Source of the DNA: Madurella fahalii | Lineage: Eukaryota > Ascomycota > Sordariomycetes > Sordariales | Length of the DNA stretch: 64,000 bases | Assembly: GCA_029876055.1 (NCBI GenBank) | Contig: CM056875.1 | Span: 1,860,001 to 1,924,000, forward strand | Direction of reading: 5' to 3' | Shown here: positions 43,801 through 57,400 of the stretch, piece by piece | Layout: the number at the start of each line of letters is the position of its first letter | Numbering within the stretch: the first letter of the stretch is position 1 | Notes under the pieces: model-generated | Seen by the model: the letters and a program-made list of their open reading frames with translations, nothing else | What the model was told of the DNA's origin: nothing | Databases searched by the model: none | Position numbers and translations under genes: made by a program

Positions 43801-46800
43801 CTTGGAAGCGCTGTTCGTGTTGTAAATGTAAATTCGTGTCAGCTGGCGGGCCAGCTCGGTTGGCGTAAGCTGTTCTAGCTTCTGGAACAACTCCTCTTTG
43901 GGTTCGCTCTGGCCATTGTAGCAGGTAGCGTCGATGAGCAGACCGAACGGGCGATGCCACAGGCGACTGGCAATCTTGAGGTAGCAGTACATCAAGGTGT
44001 CGTAGTCAATCGACTCGCCGTCAATGTTGCGAAGAATGATGCAGATGATGGACAGCCCGTCCTTGCTCTCACCGCCGTCGTACACGGCACGGGCTGTGAG
44101 GAACGATTCAGTGGTGCGGAAGGCATTGCGGAGCATGAAGTCCTGGAACCTGGAATACGCCGGCGGGCTGTTTGCTGCGATCTGCGGCCGGTTCCACGTG
44201 ACAGCCAGAGGAGGCGGTCCAAGGTTCATGACAAGATTCTTCAGAGGCTCCATCACGGGACTCCGACCCCTCGCTGAGTCGGCCGGCGACCGGACAAATT
44301 CTCTCCTCTCCTTCGAGACTAGCCGCTGCCGTACATGGTCCCAGTGCTCATACAGAAACTTGTGGAGCGCCACGCAGGAGCCAAAGTCGAACGACTCACC
44401 CCCGGCTGTATTCTCTAGCGTCGTCGGCGGGACAGATATCTCCCGCAGAAAGGTGGTAACCTTGTAAATGTTGTTCGTTAAAAAGTCGATCAGCGGGAAC
44501 ATATACGGCTCCTTGGCGCCAAAGAGCACGTTGTTGGCTAGGTTCTGAATGACCTTGGCGATAAGCAGCAGGCCGCGACGCATCTCCTTTGTTGGTGGCG
44601 CTGAAACCAGGCCCTCGACTTCAGGAGCCACAATAGCAGGACAGAAGAAGCGGAGGAATATGAAGGCGCCGACAGCCGTATACTTCGCCTCTGGGAACTT
44701 TTCGACAACCGCATCCGAGATCTGCGCGCCACTGTCAGCTATGTCACCCCTTACGACGAGAATCCCGCACAGGCAATGGATAAACCTACAATACTGCAAA
44801 TCTTGCGGAACGAAGACGGGATGCTCGACGACGAGGAGCAGATATTCTCAATGAACACCCGCGCAACGATCTGCAGGTGCTCTGCATTCGTCTGCAGCTC
44901 TTCGGGCGAGCTGACCCTGGCCGGGTCTAGCTCTAGGCTCAAGTCCTTGGACGTGAGCATGAGCCGCTCGACCACATTCTGCAGCGTCGCCTTGAGGTAT
45001 CCGGTGCCCTTCCACTTGGCGTAGATAGATAGCATCTTTGTAGGGACACAAGTCTTGCGGAGCAGCTCCGATTCGTTGTCTGCCGAAGATCGTCAGCGAC
45101 CGCAACCACCCACGAAAGCAACGACAAACTCACCGGTCTCCTCAATCTCCTGCTTAATCAACGCCTCGAGAAGCACAAAGCTCTTGCCCCTCGCCTCGAA
45201 GATATTCAACAACGAAATCGTAAGCTCATCCACCTCATGACTAGGACAGACCGCCGCCATAGCCGCCGCCAAGCTCGGATCGCCAGTCAGCAGATCCAGC
45301 AGTTCATCGTACTTCTCATTGACGGCCGCATCGCTCAGGTTATTGAACTCGGTTCCCTGGACGAGGATGTTATACAGCACCCTCACAAACGCGGTCCGAA
45401 TGTCCACATTCTCATGGTACCCAATACTCAGCGAGTGCTTCAGACCCACATCGATATTCGCGCTCAGCAGGTTCGAGAGGATGGTGATGGCCAGATCCGA
45501 CGTCGACGCCTCCGACATGGTGCTCGAGCTGCCCCAGTGGGCGTGATGGGCGTCGGCCCCACGTCCCCCCAGATCCGATGCGCCGGGATCCATGTTCAGC
45601 AGCGACAGGAAGCGGTTAAAATACTGGTGGAACATCTGCGACTTGAGCTCGCTGGTCCCTGCGTCCGTCTGCCCATCGCCTGGCTGGAGGGGCAGTCGGA
45701 AGGTGAGTCCCGCCAGGCAGCGCAAGCACGCCTTGTCGAGATCCCGCTGGACGCGCGTCATCTCGTCCATGCGACCGCCGCCGTAGCCGGAGTTTTCTGG
45801 GGGGCGCGGGGAGCGCGGGCGGGCGATCCAGCTGAAGATGTACTCGAGAAGCTGGTTGCGAATGCGCACGTCGTCGCGGAGGTTGAGGTGTTCTTTTCGC
45901 TTGGTGACGGAATCGATGAGCTGACAGATTTTGATCTTGACGCGGAGGCTGTTGGGGGTGTCGGTGACGCCGTCGAGGAACTTGGTAAAGTTGAGGCACA
46001 TGAGGCCGATGTGTAGAGTAGGTGCTGGGCCGAGATCCATGGCGCCGTCTAGCCGCTCAATAAGAGCCTTGAGGAGCGACGCCGACTGCTCGGCAAAGAC
46101 AATGTCGTTGTCGGCGCCCTTGACACTTGGTTCGAGCGCGCCGGTGAAGAGGACGTCGAGCTCTGCTCCGAGGGCTTTGAATAAGGGATAGTATAGAGAT
46201 GATGGTACTTCGACTGACAAGACCTCTCTCATCGTCTCGCGGACGCGGAGGTTGGCGCAGGCGAGAAGCTGGATGCTCAGCCTGAGGTAACGCGTCAGGA
46301 GCGGTTCCTCGTGGTTCCCAGACGACAGCCGGTCGATCCATCTCAGCCCGCTGATAGCAGGCTCTTCCAAGTTGGAGACCTTGGAAACCTGCTCGGCCGT
46401 GCATATACCTCCCAGCGACGCGAGGAACCCTGAATAATTGCGCCACTCGGCAACGATCCTCTCGGCGACGCCCTCTGTGGACGCCTGCGAGAGCTCCTTG
46501 GAGAGGTGCAGCCACCTGTCAAAGACAAATTCCCACGAGTCGAGGATGCCGGCGCTCGGGTACTGCATGCGCCTCAACAGCGTCCTAACTCTCTTCTGGA
46601 ATGCCACGAGCCCGGTGAACCTAAAGTCGCGCGCCGAGATCTCGCCAAAGATGTCGCCATTGCGGAGAAGGGTCAGCGACGACTTTGCAGTCGCCGGAGC
46701 TGTGTCGATGAGCCGGCACTCGTCGAGGAAGGTGCCGACGCAGGACGTGACAACCTGGCAGGCGTCCATTTCGGCCGAGCAGAGTGACACCAGAAAGAGC

Positions 46801-49061
46801 GTCTCGAGTTTGGTGGATGCAGCGGTCCGCTCAGGAATGTCGTCCGAGGTCTGGCCGAGCTCGGGTATCGACGTCAAGAGTAATAATCTGGACTCGAGAT
46901 AGCCATTAATCGACCTGAGGACTTCGGCCGAGCAGGGCAGTCTCGCCCTGTCGCAGATCGATATCAAAATAAGCGACGTGAGCCGCCAGAACCTGGTCTT
47001 GAACGCCTTCGAGCCGAGCCCCTTTGATGCTCGCAGCGTCGACAGCACCTGCTCCTTTGCAAACAAGTGCTTCGCGACGCCCGTAGCCAGCCGTCTGACG
47101 GATTCGTTGGATGCAATGATGCATGAGATGAGCGCTTCCAAGTTCTCCTGGTAGAAGACGTCCCGCTCGCCCCGATCCATAGGCGGGCCCTCGAAGAGGG
47201 TCATGGGTGAAGCGTCCAAGAAGCCTAGGATGTTGGAGACCATGGTGATCGAAGGGGCGCTCTCGACCGCCTTGCGTTGAGCGCTCTGATCTTCAATGTA
47301 CCCTTCGGCGAGGAGATTGGACATGGTCTTTGCACAGAGTCAGCCCTGAAACACGCAGAGACGGCAATGGATCGAGAATGAGGATGACGATGATGATGCT
47401 TTACCTGCAGCTGCCCCTGAATGAAAGCGCTCACTGCTGTGAACAGAGGCTGATACTTTTCCCTATTGCCCAGTCGCGCAAAGTGCGCACAAGCCTGGAT
47501 GATGGCAATCTTGAAGCTATGAGGGGCCGAAGGCGCGAGGCACGCCGGGGCGAGCGAATCCACACAGGTCTCAAAGTTGAGGTGCGAGAGCGACACAAAC
47601 GCGGCCGTCATGATGTCCTGCTCAAACAGCACGTTTTCGGTGCCCGGCGGGAACCGCCTGAACACGGCATCCTTCACCTCGTCCTGCACGTCCATAGCGT
47701 AGCTTATGAGCGCCGAGTCGCTCTCGGCGTCGAAATGCCGCGCGGCGCGCAGCAGCAGTACCAGACAGTAGGCGGCCTGCTCGTTGCGGTTCCTCAGCGC
47801 CTTCCTCAGTCCGTCCAGAAACTGCACCTTCTTGACCATGCCGACGCCTTTCGCCTCGCGCAGGTTGCTCGCCACCTCGAACACATCCGGCTGGAGAAAC
47901 AAGAGCGTCATCTGCATCGGGAACAGCAGCGCCTTCCGCCGGCCATTGTCCCCCACCGTCTGGGTCATGTCAAACAAGGTGTCGGGCGCGAGGTCGCGGC
48001 GTTTTTGGTTATGTAGCGAGTGCAACTGCACAAACTCGTCCGGGTGGCGGTCCAGCCAGCGTGTGACGATCTGCGGCATGACCACGGCGATTGTGTTCTG
48101 GAACGACTTACGGAAGTGCAGGAAGCTCGAGCAGAACTCCTGTATGACGACGCCCAGCTTCTGGCCGTCGACCCAAAAGAACGAGACGAGGCGCAGCATG
48201 ACGAGCGCGGCACGCTCGTCCTCTGCGACGGTCACATTCGGGATGGGGTTGCCTTGCGGTACACTGACGCGCGACGCGTAAATGATGTTGCGGAAGAAGT
48301 CGAAGGCGTCGGACCAGCTCGACGCCGTCACGTACTCGACGATGAGCTTCATGTGCGCCTCGATGGTGGCAGCATGGGTCTGAAGCAGGCTTCTTGTCTC
48401 GACCGGCTCATTGGACGAAGTCGAGAGCGGCGTCCTGGTAGGCTCGTCTGAAGGAGGGGTCGTTATGTGCTTGGCCAAAGAGTCGTCCAGTATAGCCTTT
48501 GCCGGCAAGGTGTAGCCGTCCGGGATAGGCTCGAACAGGAGCTTGATGACCTCAAATATTCGGGCGAGCTGCACGTCGGTGAGGGCTTCGGGCGGGTAGA
48601 AGGCGGCTCGCTGCGACGGAGACAGGGGCCCGTCAGACACGGGGGAAGAGCTGAACTTGTCGGCATTGCCTTTGAGGCGGAACCAATTACTGGCGAGGCA
48701 GTCGGCGATGAGCTCAAGGACGTAGAGCTCCGAGAGGAGGACATGGGGAGGATGCGAGAGGACGGATTTGTAGGGGCGGGCTAACTCCTCGTGGAGGCTG
48801 AGCAGGGCATCGAGAATGGGGCCGATGGAGGAGGCGCTGAGCTTGACGAGCGTGGCGCGCGTAATGGAGACGATGTCGTCTTGGGAGAGGTCCTGGGTCG
48901 GCGTACCGGTGCGATGGGGCAGCTGTTGGGTTCAGAACAGAGATCAGCATCCAAACCCCCCTACAACCAGAGCTGCAATTGACCCCTGCTGCGAAGACGA
49001 GACGTACTCTCGTGGTGAGCCTCTCCACCAGGCAGCCTACCAGGCCCGCATCGCCGTTCAT
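40857..49061 (-). CDS. Neurofibromin/IRA-type Ras GTPase-activating protein
   Basis: A large negative regulator of Ras. Exons, minus strand: 49008-49061, 47405-48922, 45134-47327, 44790-45079, 41264-44721 and 40927-41182, then a tiny last exon. Phases agree at every junction, giving about 2,590 residues. A long HEAT-like helical N-terminal region leads to the RasGAP domain. ELLRKTCVPTKML carries the arginine finger (Arg1263), and FIFLRFFCPAIVAPE carries the second FLR arginine (about 1376). The Sec14-PH lipid-binding module follows (about 1540-1780: FMLRNAFRTTESFL, PFGLLIDATCYNG, LKVSTKNENSVFS), then a long helical C-terminus. This order is diagnostic of neurofibromin/Ira rather than p120-type GAPs. 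It should stimulate GTP hydrolysis by Ras and dampen cAMP/PKA or MAPK signalling. After 40927 two acceptors are possible. One gives Ser-Asp-stop at 40857 (annotated); the other, with a better branch point, gives LIII-stop at 40806. Confidence 0.93.
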
Positions 49062-50146
49062 TGTGGGTTGACGAGAGCAGGACTCGGCCGGCGCCTTCTC
49101 ATGATATCGAGCTGGCGGGTTGCTTTCAGTGTCTGCTTTTTTTCTTTTCTCTTGCTGTCTCCCGGTCGAAGGCTGCGTTAGCCGCGCCGCGGGCCTTCTT
49201 CGTGGAAAGGGTGGGTGCACGGGAGAGCCGGCCCTGCGGCAGCCGTTGGTCAGATTTTAGGTTACTGTAGTCGAGACACTGCGGGACGGCAAAGCTGAGA
49301 CGAAATCGAGGTTTTGTGTTCACGACCGGACGCACTGCCGGATTGCGGCAAGACGCTGCGGGGAGGGGCGCGCCATACCGGAGCGGGGACCCCTGCCTGC
49401 TGTAACTTTATTCGCTGTGGACCCGGCCGAATCCCTCGAGGCGCGCGAGGGAATGCGCCCCAGCACGAATTCAACCTACTCTCCTGCCCCGGAACGCGAC
49501 ACCACCAACGCCGGCTCACCGCCCGCAGCCTCCGCTTGTCATCCGTGATCCTCGGAGCCCGGGTCCTGACTCGTTGGCGGCGTCATTTTCCTGCCCGAAA
49601 TGCTTACCGGTACCTGCAAAACTTGTATATTATTTTGCTTTGTTTTTTTTTTATTTTTATTCTGAATTTTTAACATAATCGCTTTATCCTCGTGGGAAAC
49701 AGATACTCGGGGCATCGAAGAATCTGTCTAGCCCCCTCTTTACGCTATCTATATCCTTGAGTCTTGTGGGTCGCATCAGAAGTGCGGATGCAGACAAAGC
49801 CCCATGGAATGTCCGGCGCGGCTGGTGCTGGTGCTGCCGTGTTTCCATGCAACTGGATGGACCTGCTTAAGCGGTGCCTGTCTCGAGTCGACTCCCGGCC
49901 TTGGTCTAACCACGCCCTTGTCTTGGCTCGCTAGCACAGGCTGGCACCGGGCCAACGAGAAACAGCCCTTTTCAAAAGCTTCTTGGCAACCCAGACAGGT
50001 CAACGCTGCTGGTTGGCATTTTCCTCCAATAATCTCTCATCCTTTTCCTCCCTATTATAGATCCTCCTACCCATGAAGAGACTGATAAAACAGAGTAGTG
50101 ATGCCCTTTTTTACATGTATCGCATTGCAGCCGTCTCCGAGCGCCA
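49062..50146. other. Intergenic region, RasGAP promoter / RAT1 3' flank
   Basis: The upstream region of the RasGAP gene (a C/T-rich stretch close to the start on the gene's strand), then DNA up to the RAT1 stop. A T-rich stretch lies at 49640-49670. Small frames on both strands are not supported. Confidence 0.45.
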
Positions 50147-53100
50147 CTAGCGGTACCCCCGGGGGTCGCGATAGTTCCTGTCGCGGTTGTCCCCGCCGTG
50201 CGGTCTATCGTAGCGCCGATCCTGGCCGGGCGGGGGCGGCGGACGGTACTGCTGATAGTCTCCGTAGCCTCCCGGAGTGTACCGGTCAGTTCGATAGTCT
50301 TGGCCATACCCTTGGTTGTAGCCACCCGAAAGGTGAGCCGGCGGAGGCGGAGGAGGCACTCCGATCCCGAAGCCGGGGAAGCCGGGAGGAGGCGGTTGCC
50401 ATCCCGGCGGAGGACCATACTGGTTCTGGCCGCCGCCATATCCGCCGCCATACCCGCCGCCGTATCCATTGCTGTTGCCGTGTCCGCGGCCGTAACCGTT
50501 GCCATAGCCACGGCCGGGTTGCTGGTACGGTTCGCGGCCACGACCGCCCTGATTTGGAGGCCCGCCCGGGCCATAATTGATCCGTCCTCCACCATGGTGG
50601 TTCTTCAGGGGCACGCCTCCGAAGCTTCTCCCAGACCTCTGGCCTTTGCTCCTCAAGATCTCAATGTCACTTCTGTCTAGAACAGGCGTGGGGAGCTTCG
50701 CTCCGCGGAGCAACATCGATTTGTGCGTGTGAGAACTACTCGGCATCTCATAGTGCACACTAGTCCATGTGTTAGCAGACGATGCGGTGAATGCGAAGCC
50801 CAGCAGATACATACCTCAAAGACCGGTCGTAGTCGACATCCGGCATTGTGTTCCTCTTTAGGGGGTAGACCAGGGAGCCGTGCGGGACGTATCCCTCAAT
50901 CTTCTCGACCTTGCCCGAGAGGCCATCGCTTAATTTGGGGTTTAGCTTGTACTTTGTCTCGCCCTGCTTCTTGGAGTAGAAACGCGATGTGATATCGTCA
51001 TAGAGTTTCGGGTGGGCATCCGAGAGCAAAAGAACATCCTTGCCCGGAGCGTTGCGGACCTGGTCTTCCGGACTGAGAAGGTGCTGTTTTGTTTCCATGG
51101 CAGCGAGCAAGCGAGGCATCTCGATGAATGGCAAAAGGGCGATGCCTTGCCACGACATCTTCTTACCATTGAGATCAATCTCGAAATCTTCCGGGTAGAA
51201 ATCAATGATCGGGCTGTCCTCTTCGGTCATCAGTGGGTGGAACACCTCTGGGATGGCATGGCGGGAAGCTGCCGGCAGCACGCTCATCAGCTGCTCAAAC
51301 GGCCGTGAAATCCTGCCCTTATCGAAGCTGATCGTCATCTTGCCCAGATCCACAAAGTCAGCCGCAAAGGGGGCGTAGTGGTAAGGATAGAACCACTCCC
51401 ACGACGGACAGCCCTGGAAGTAGTACATCAAGACCCATGCGAGGCCCTCGACGTAGGCCCGGGCAACCTTGTGCCGGAAGGCGATATCCTTGGCGTCCAC
51501 TTTGAACTTCTGCTCATAGTAGCGATCCGCGTAGCCCTCTTCCCAGAGCCTAACAGTGTCTGTCGGACCTTCCTCGCTAGAGGCAGCAGTCTCAGCATCG
51601 GAGCTCGCGCCGGGGGTACCGTCGCCGTCTTGCTCCATGAGCTCCGCCTTACGTTTCCCGAGAGCCGACGGCGGAGATTTTGTCTCCTTGTCTTCTTCCT
51701 TCTTGGACTCGTCGCCATCGGGCTTGGCTGGAGTTTGTGTCATCAGATTCTGGATCTGGCTCTTGAGCACGCTGGCGGCGCTCTTGTTGGCCACATTAGC
51801 CTGGTCGAGCGCCCGCCGGTTCACTACCATATCGTGCGTGATGACCGGCTTGGGTATGCTTGACACGGGAAACAAATTCATGCCGGGGGGGGGCCATTGG
51901 CCTCTGGCGCCCCTTTCCGTGCTTTCTTGTTGAGCGGCGAGTCTTGGGCACCGCCTCTGCCATTATTACCTTGCTGGAGCTTGCGTCGCTTGAAGCTGGC
52001 CTCCCGTCGATCCTCAACTTCCTTCCTCCTCCTGAAAATTGCATCCTCTTGCTTGGCAAGGCCGGCTAGGATGTACTGGGCACGCTCGAGATCCACATGG
52101 CCGTCTTTGGTCATATAGCCACCCATGACGGCGAGGTTGTCCTTCCAAATGGCCATGAGCGTGTCGATACCGTTCTCTCTGATCTCGAGAGCAGGCAAGT
52201 GAGGCAGGAAATCATTCCCCACGAAAAAGCACATGAAGACCCAGTCGTCGATGGCTCGCTCAAGATCCCAGCGGAAAGGAAGTCGGGGGACTTCAAGCTC
52301 AACGGCAAGGTACTCACGTAGGATCGACACATGAAGCCATATGAATGGTTTCAGAGGATGGGCATTGTCCTTTTCGTCGAATTCGCCGTTCTTCTCCTTT
52401 GCCTCACCTTTGCAATTCCTCTCGTCGTGGCCCTTTTGGCCACAGAGTTTGCACATCCGAGCTTTGCTCTCTTGGAAAAAGACGTCCTCACGAAGGACGC
52501 GGAAATGCGGTTCGTGGGTGGCAAGACCAAGCATGATGAGATCTGCGTCCAGCCCGTAGATGACGTGGCGTGTGTTGGGATCGTGCTCGGGCGAGTTGCG
52601 CTGCGAGCGGACGAACTCCATAATCTTGTGCTCACCCTCGCCGGGGACGGTGGCGTCAGAGATGATGACCTTGATCTCGGCCCAGGCGGGGTCCGTATTG
52701 AGTTTGTAAGCGCACCAGTACCGCAGACTTGCAGCGAGAATGTCCATGAAGGGGGTGCCCGGAGTGATCGAGTTGGAATCAAACGCCTTCTTGACGACGG
52801 CCTCAACCGGTTCCTCCTTCATGGTATTGCCCTTTTCCTTCTTGAGCATCTTGAGGAGTTCTTGCTTGTCCTCCTCTTTTTCCTTGGCGTCCTGAGCCGC
52901 GCGGAATCGCCGGGACCGCTGCTGGTTCATCTTTGCTCTTGGCGCAACGCCATCTGTAGTGAAATTAGCATCAGCGCTTGTCTGGCAGTTGGGGGTTGTT
53001 GGAGCGTCAGAACCTACCAACAGCAATCATGAGTAGCTTGCGGGGTCGGACCATGTTGACCACACGGTCGGTGTACTTGAAGACCTCGATCATCATCTCC

Positions 53101-53327
53101 TCCTCGTCCTTGGGTGCCGGCCTATCCTCGGGGTGGGAACAGGGATGGACGATGCCGTTCATGTCGAGATACAAGTTGTCAAACTCCTCGCCATTTGGGT
53201 TGGGTTTTGTTGTGTCGACGGGGATGGTAGTGCCATCTTCCATGACAACTGGCCGCTCCTCGATGACGGGAGAGATGATCTTGGGGTATTTGGTGGAGAG
53301 CCACCTAAAAGCAGCCGGAATACCCAT
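50147..53327 (-). CDS. RAT1: 5'-3' exoribonuclease 2 (Rat1/Xrn2), with a one-base frameshift in a C9 run
   Basis: Nuclear processive 5'-3' exoribonuclease acting in RNA polymerase II termination (torpedo), rRNA and snoRNA processing. Segments on the minus strand: 53018-53327, 50815-52953 and 50147-50759; introns have GTAGGT and GTATGT donors. Exon 1 starts MGIPAAFRWLSTKYPKII and has LYLDMNGIVHPC. The catalytic acidic motifs follow: PGEGEHKIMEFVRSQR, YGLDADLIMLGLATHE and FFVGNDFLPHLPAL. The zinc knuckle CKLCGQKGHDERNC is Rat1-specific and absent from cytoplasmic Xrn1. The conserved C-terminal region (ARAYVEGLAWVLMYYFQGCPSW) is followed by a Gly/Pro/Tyr/Arg-rich disordered tail. In the middle segment the frame breaks at a run of nine C (51895-51903, plus-strand G): GPPPA-stop instead of GPPPGMNLF. 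One extra C restores phase throughout (1020 aa). RAT1 is essential in yeast, so an assembly or sequencing error is the likely cause. Confidence 0.93.
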
Positions 53328-54482
53328 TGTCGGAAAGTTGTCGAACTAGACCACGGAACAATGTTTACGTTGACGGTCAAGTGGAAGAAGCGGTTTGAGG
53401 CTGGCGCGGCAGTCGAGACTAACCGGGGCTGGCTATTGCAAGGCCAAGGGGTATAGGAAGGTTTGCGACGGGAGGCGGCGCTAGTTTGTCTCCGCACATG
53501 GGGTTGTGCGTTGCGGCGTCTTTAGGAAAGCCGAGATGGATTGTCGAGAAGCTTCAGCCTTTCGGTCGCATCGAGTAGCGCCGAGTCGTGTAGGTTGTGG
53601 ACAAAGGACCGAACAAAGCTTTGGATCCGTATTCGCAGAAATCAAAATGCCGACCCCTTTGTTTCCAGTGTAAAAGAAAAAGTCGCCCGGTAGAGTCGCC
53701 CCGCCGTTTGGAGAGATCGAGGCGTGGCTGAGTTGCGCGCTTGTGGTTTGTATCGAGGCGAAGAAAGAAGTGAGCGGGAGGACCTTTTCGGTCATGGTCA
53801 GGGTGCATAGAAGTGGGCCGCTGCGGACCCTGGGAGGCCAGGGCCAGGGTTCGGAGAGTTAAGCTTGCACCGCCACAGCTTAAACTCAGCTTTTTGCTCC
53901 CGTGGATTGTCGGGAAAGAATGCTATTCTTTCCACTTGGCCAAGCATACTGTAATGTGAGGCGTCTTTGCGTCTTGTTCTAAAGCGAATCGACATTAATG
54001 TCTTGATCGTCGGATCAAGAGTCGAACAAATACTCAATCATTGGCAGGAAATGTGGCGCAAAGATCCATCGTTGTTGGCGACCCACTTTATTTTAACAAA
54101 TGCAACTCAGTTGCGGGCGGCGTCGATCGAGTTGCACACGTCGTTAGCCAACTTAGCTTCCGATATTAGGTACGGAAGTACACCTGTCCCCTTCACCACA
54201 TCCTCGCACTCTCACGCCAAGTCCACACGAGATGCAATCACCCTGACGGCCAAGGCTAGCCATTGGAAGCCAACGGAGGTTGATTCTGAATTTTGGAGAG
54301 CAGAAGAGACACGCACCGTTGAACTTGAGAAACGGAAGTGGACATTCCCGACGAAGCGTCCAACGTCGACCCACCGAGAGCTGCCCACCGCACGGCGAAC
54401 CGTCCAGACCCTCGATGCCCCTCCATGGCAGGTAATCACACGAGGCTGCCCCCTCGCCGACCTCTCAACCGACGCCATGTCC
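53328..54482. promoter_or_regulatory. Divergent region between RAT1 and USO1
   Basis: The shared upstream region of two divergent housekeeping genes. The USO1 frame stays open far upstream (from 53967), but conserved similarity begins only at MFSTITAAPAKQ. A minus-strand 104-codon frame (53481-53795) overlaps the RAT1 leader region and has no recognised similarity. No clear core promoter motif is seen. Confidence 0.4.
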
Positions 54483-57400
54483 ATGTTCTCGACCATCACG
54501 GCCGCGCCGGCCAAGCAGTCGGTGAGCGAGACCATCCCGGTGCTTAGCGGCCGCCTGAGCACGGCGACCCTCCTCGAGGACCGCCGCGCTGCGATCCTCG
54601 GTTTGCGTAGCTTCGCTAAGCAGTACCCCGCTTCCGTCGCATCCGGTGCCCTGCGCAGCTTGATCGGCAGCCTCAGCCGCGACGGTGAGGATGTCGACAC
54701 GGTCAAGGTCGTCCTCGAGACGCTGTTGATGCTCTTCACCCCGGATCCGGACAGCCCCGAGGCGTCGGAGGAGATTGCCCTGTGGGTGGCCGACGAGTTT
54801 ACGCAGCGGCATGAGAACATTGCGCTGTTGTTGGATTTTCTGGGGAAGGAGAGGACCGACTTCTACTCGAGGTTGTACTCGCTGCAGCTGCTGTCGGCCA
54901 TTCTGTCTGCGCGGACCGAGAGGACAGAGGAATGTATTGTGAACACAAACGAGGGCATCCCCCGGATCGTTGCGGTTCTCGAAGACTCGAGGGAGGCCAT
55001 CCGCGATGAGGCTATTAGCCTGCTCACCGACCTCACCCCGACGTCTGTCGTGATCCAGAACCTAGTCACCCTCGAAAAGGGGTTTGCGCCCGTGTTTGAA
55101 ATTATCACCCACGAGGGCGGTCTTGGCGGCGGCGCGAGGGTGGTAGAGGACTGTCTAATCCTGCTGGCCAATCTGCTCCGTCTCAATCCCTTAAACCAAA
55201 CCATGTTCAGGGACATGGGCTTCGTTGCAGAGACTAGCCGCCTCCTGAGGGACGCTTACAAGGGGGGCGACGACGGTGAAACGGTCGCCGAATGGGTAGA
55301 GGTTCAGCGCAACAGAAATGTCTACGCTCTGCTCGCGGTAATACGACTGTTTCTTGCGCCGGGCGCGGCAGGAACCCCCATGAACCAGGAGACATTCCTA
55401 GGAGACATCGTGTCGGGCGGTCGCGTACGTGTGCGAGGTGGCCCAGTCCTAGAGAATACGCTCCAAATCGCCTTCTCCCACACTGCTGATCTACCGATCA
55501 AATCGGAAGCGTTATTGGCTTGCGCCGACATGATCAGGGGGAACGCTAAGGTTCAGGAGAGTTTTGCGGGCTTACAAGTGCCATCGCCGCTCAACGCCCC
55601 CGCCGCGAACGGGCAAAGGGCTCAGATGAACGGAGTCGCCAAAGTCTTCGTCATTGACGGTCTGTTGGACCTTATCCTCGCGGTGAACTCGCTACAGGCG
55701 TTTGACCTACGGATGGCCGCCTGTACATGTCTTAAGGCCTATTTCTTCAGACACGCCGAAATTCGGATGCATTTTCTCGACCATGCTGTCCGATCCCACA
55801 AGATGAAGGCTGACGACCTCACCAATGTTCTTTCCATCCTCCTCCAGCCAACCCCCGAGCCGGTCACGACAGATCCGTACCGGTACTGGTTCGCCGCTGT
55901 TCTCATGCTCCATCTCGTGCACGACAACCCCAAAACAAAGGCACTGGCCATGAGTGTCACAGAAGGCGACGAGGAGAGTGGTGAAGAAGTTGTCACCAGC
56001 ATCCAGACCATCGCTGCGCACCTCCTCAGTAGCGTTGCCAAGTCCGAGGACCCACGCATCAGCATCGGCTATCTGATGCTGCTCCTATGTTGGCTCTTTG
56101 AAGATCTCGACGGCGTGAACGACTTTCTAGGCGAATTTACAAACCTCCAAGGGCTGATCCAAGCGGCGATTGAGAACCCCAACGGGGATGTCATCGTGCA
56201 GGGCCTAAGCGCAATGCTGGCCGGTGTCGTGTACGAATTCTCCACCAAAGACTCCCCCGTACCTCGCGCAACGGTCAGGGAGATGATCATGTCGCGCATG
56301 GGGCGCGACCGCTACGTTGACAAACTGTCACGGCTACGGTCACACCCCTTGATGAGAGACCACGAAGTCCTCTCCCAGAAATTGGAAGTCGGCCCCGACC
56401 AGAAACTCCCCGAAGTCTTCTTCGACGACACCTTTGTTGAGTTCTTCAAGGACAACTACGGCCGCATCCTCCGCGCCATCGACCGCGAGCCCGACGTCGA
56501 AACGTCTGTCATCACCAACGGCATACAGAAAGGCGTCTCGCGCAAGCTAGTGGACTCGCTACGCGCCGAAGTGGCGGAAAAAGACCTCGCGCTACAACAA
56601 GCCACCTCCCAAACCGCTTCGCTCACAGCCCAGCTGAGCCAAGAACAATCCGCCCACTCCCACACCAAATCCCTCGCCGCCGCCGACCTCGCCCGCGCCA
56701 ACGACAACCTCAACGCCGTCCGCACCCAGCTCGCAGCCAAAGACAGCGCCATCCAATCCGCCGAAGCGGCCTCGGCAAACCTCACCCGCCTCCTCGCCCA
56801 AGAACAGCAGCAGCACCAGCAGACGAAAGCCGAGGCCGCCCGCCTCAAGACGATCAATGACGCCCTGCAGCGCAACCACGCGCAGGAACTCGCCGCGCTG
56901 CAGACAGAGCACCGCGCCCAGCAGGACGAGCTCACACGGCAGATGGAACACGTCCGCAAGGCGGCCGAGCAGGAGACGGAGCGCGTGCGGCGCCGGTCCG
57001 AGGCAGAAAAGGCCGACTTGAAGGCGACCATTAGCCGGCTTGAGGTGGACATCATGAAGGCGAATAAAGGGAGGCAGGCGGCCGAGGGGAAGGTGGTTGA
57101 GTTGGAGGGGGAGGTGAAGAAACTGGGCGAGGTGGAGAGGAGGTTGGAGGCTGCGGAGGAGGGGATGAAGAAGGCTGTTGAGGAGCTGAAGAAGGCGGAG
57201 GAGCGGATCGAGGAGAAGGAGGTGGAGATTGGGGAGGCGAGGAAGGGGATGGAGGAAAAAGAGGAGGAGCGGAAGGGGTTGCAGGCGGAGTTGGACGATT
57301 TGCTGATTGTGTTTGGGGATTTGGAGGAGAAGGTTTCCAAGTATAAGGTGAGTGGTGATTTCATATTCTGCCGGAGGAGTTGGGCTGACCATGGATATTT

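Noticed and set aside
44848..45105. Alternative-frame minus-strand proteins inside the RasGAP gene.
   Set aside because: Shadows of the conserved RasGAP frame in GC-rich DNA.
53481..53795. 104-codon minus-strand frame MTEKVLPLTSFF upstream of RAT1.
   Set aside because: No known similarity; it lies in the leader/promoter interval of RAT1 and shows no splice or motif support.
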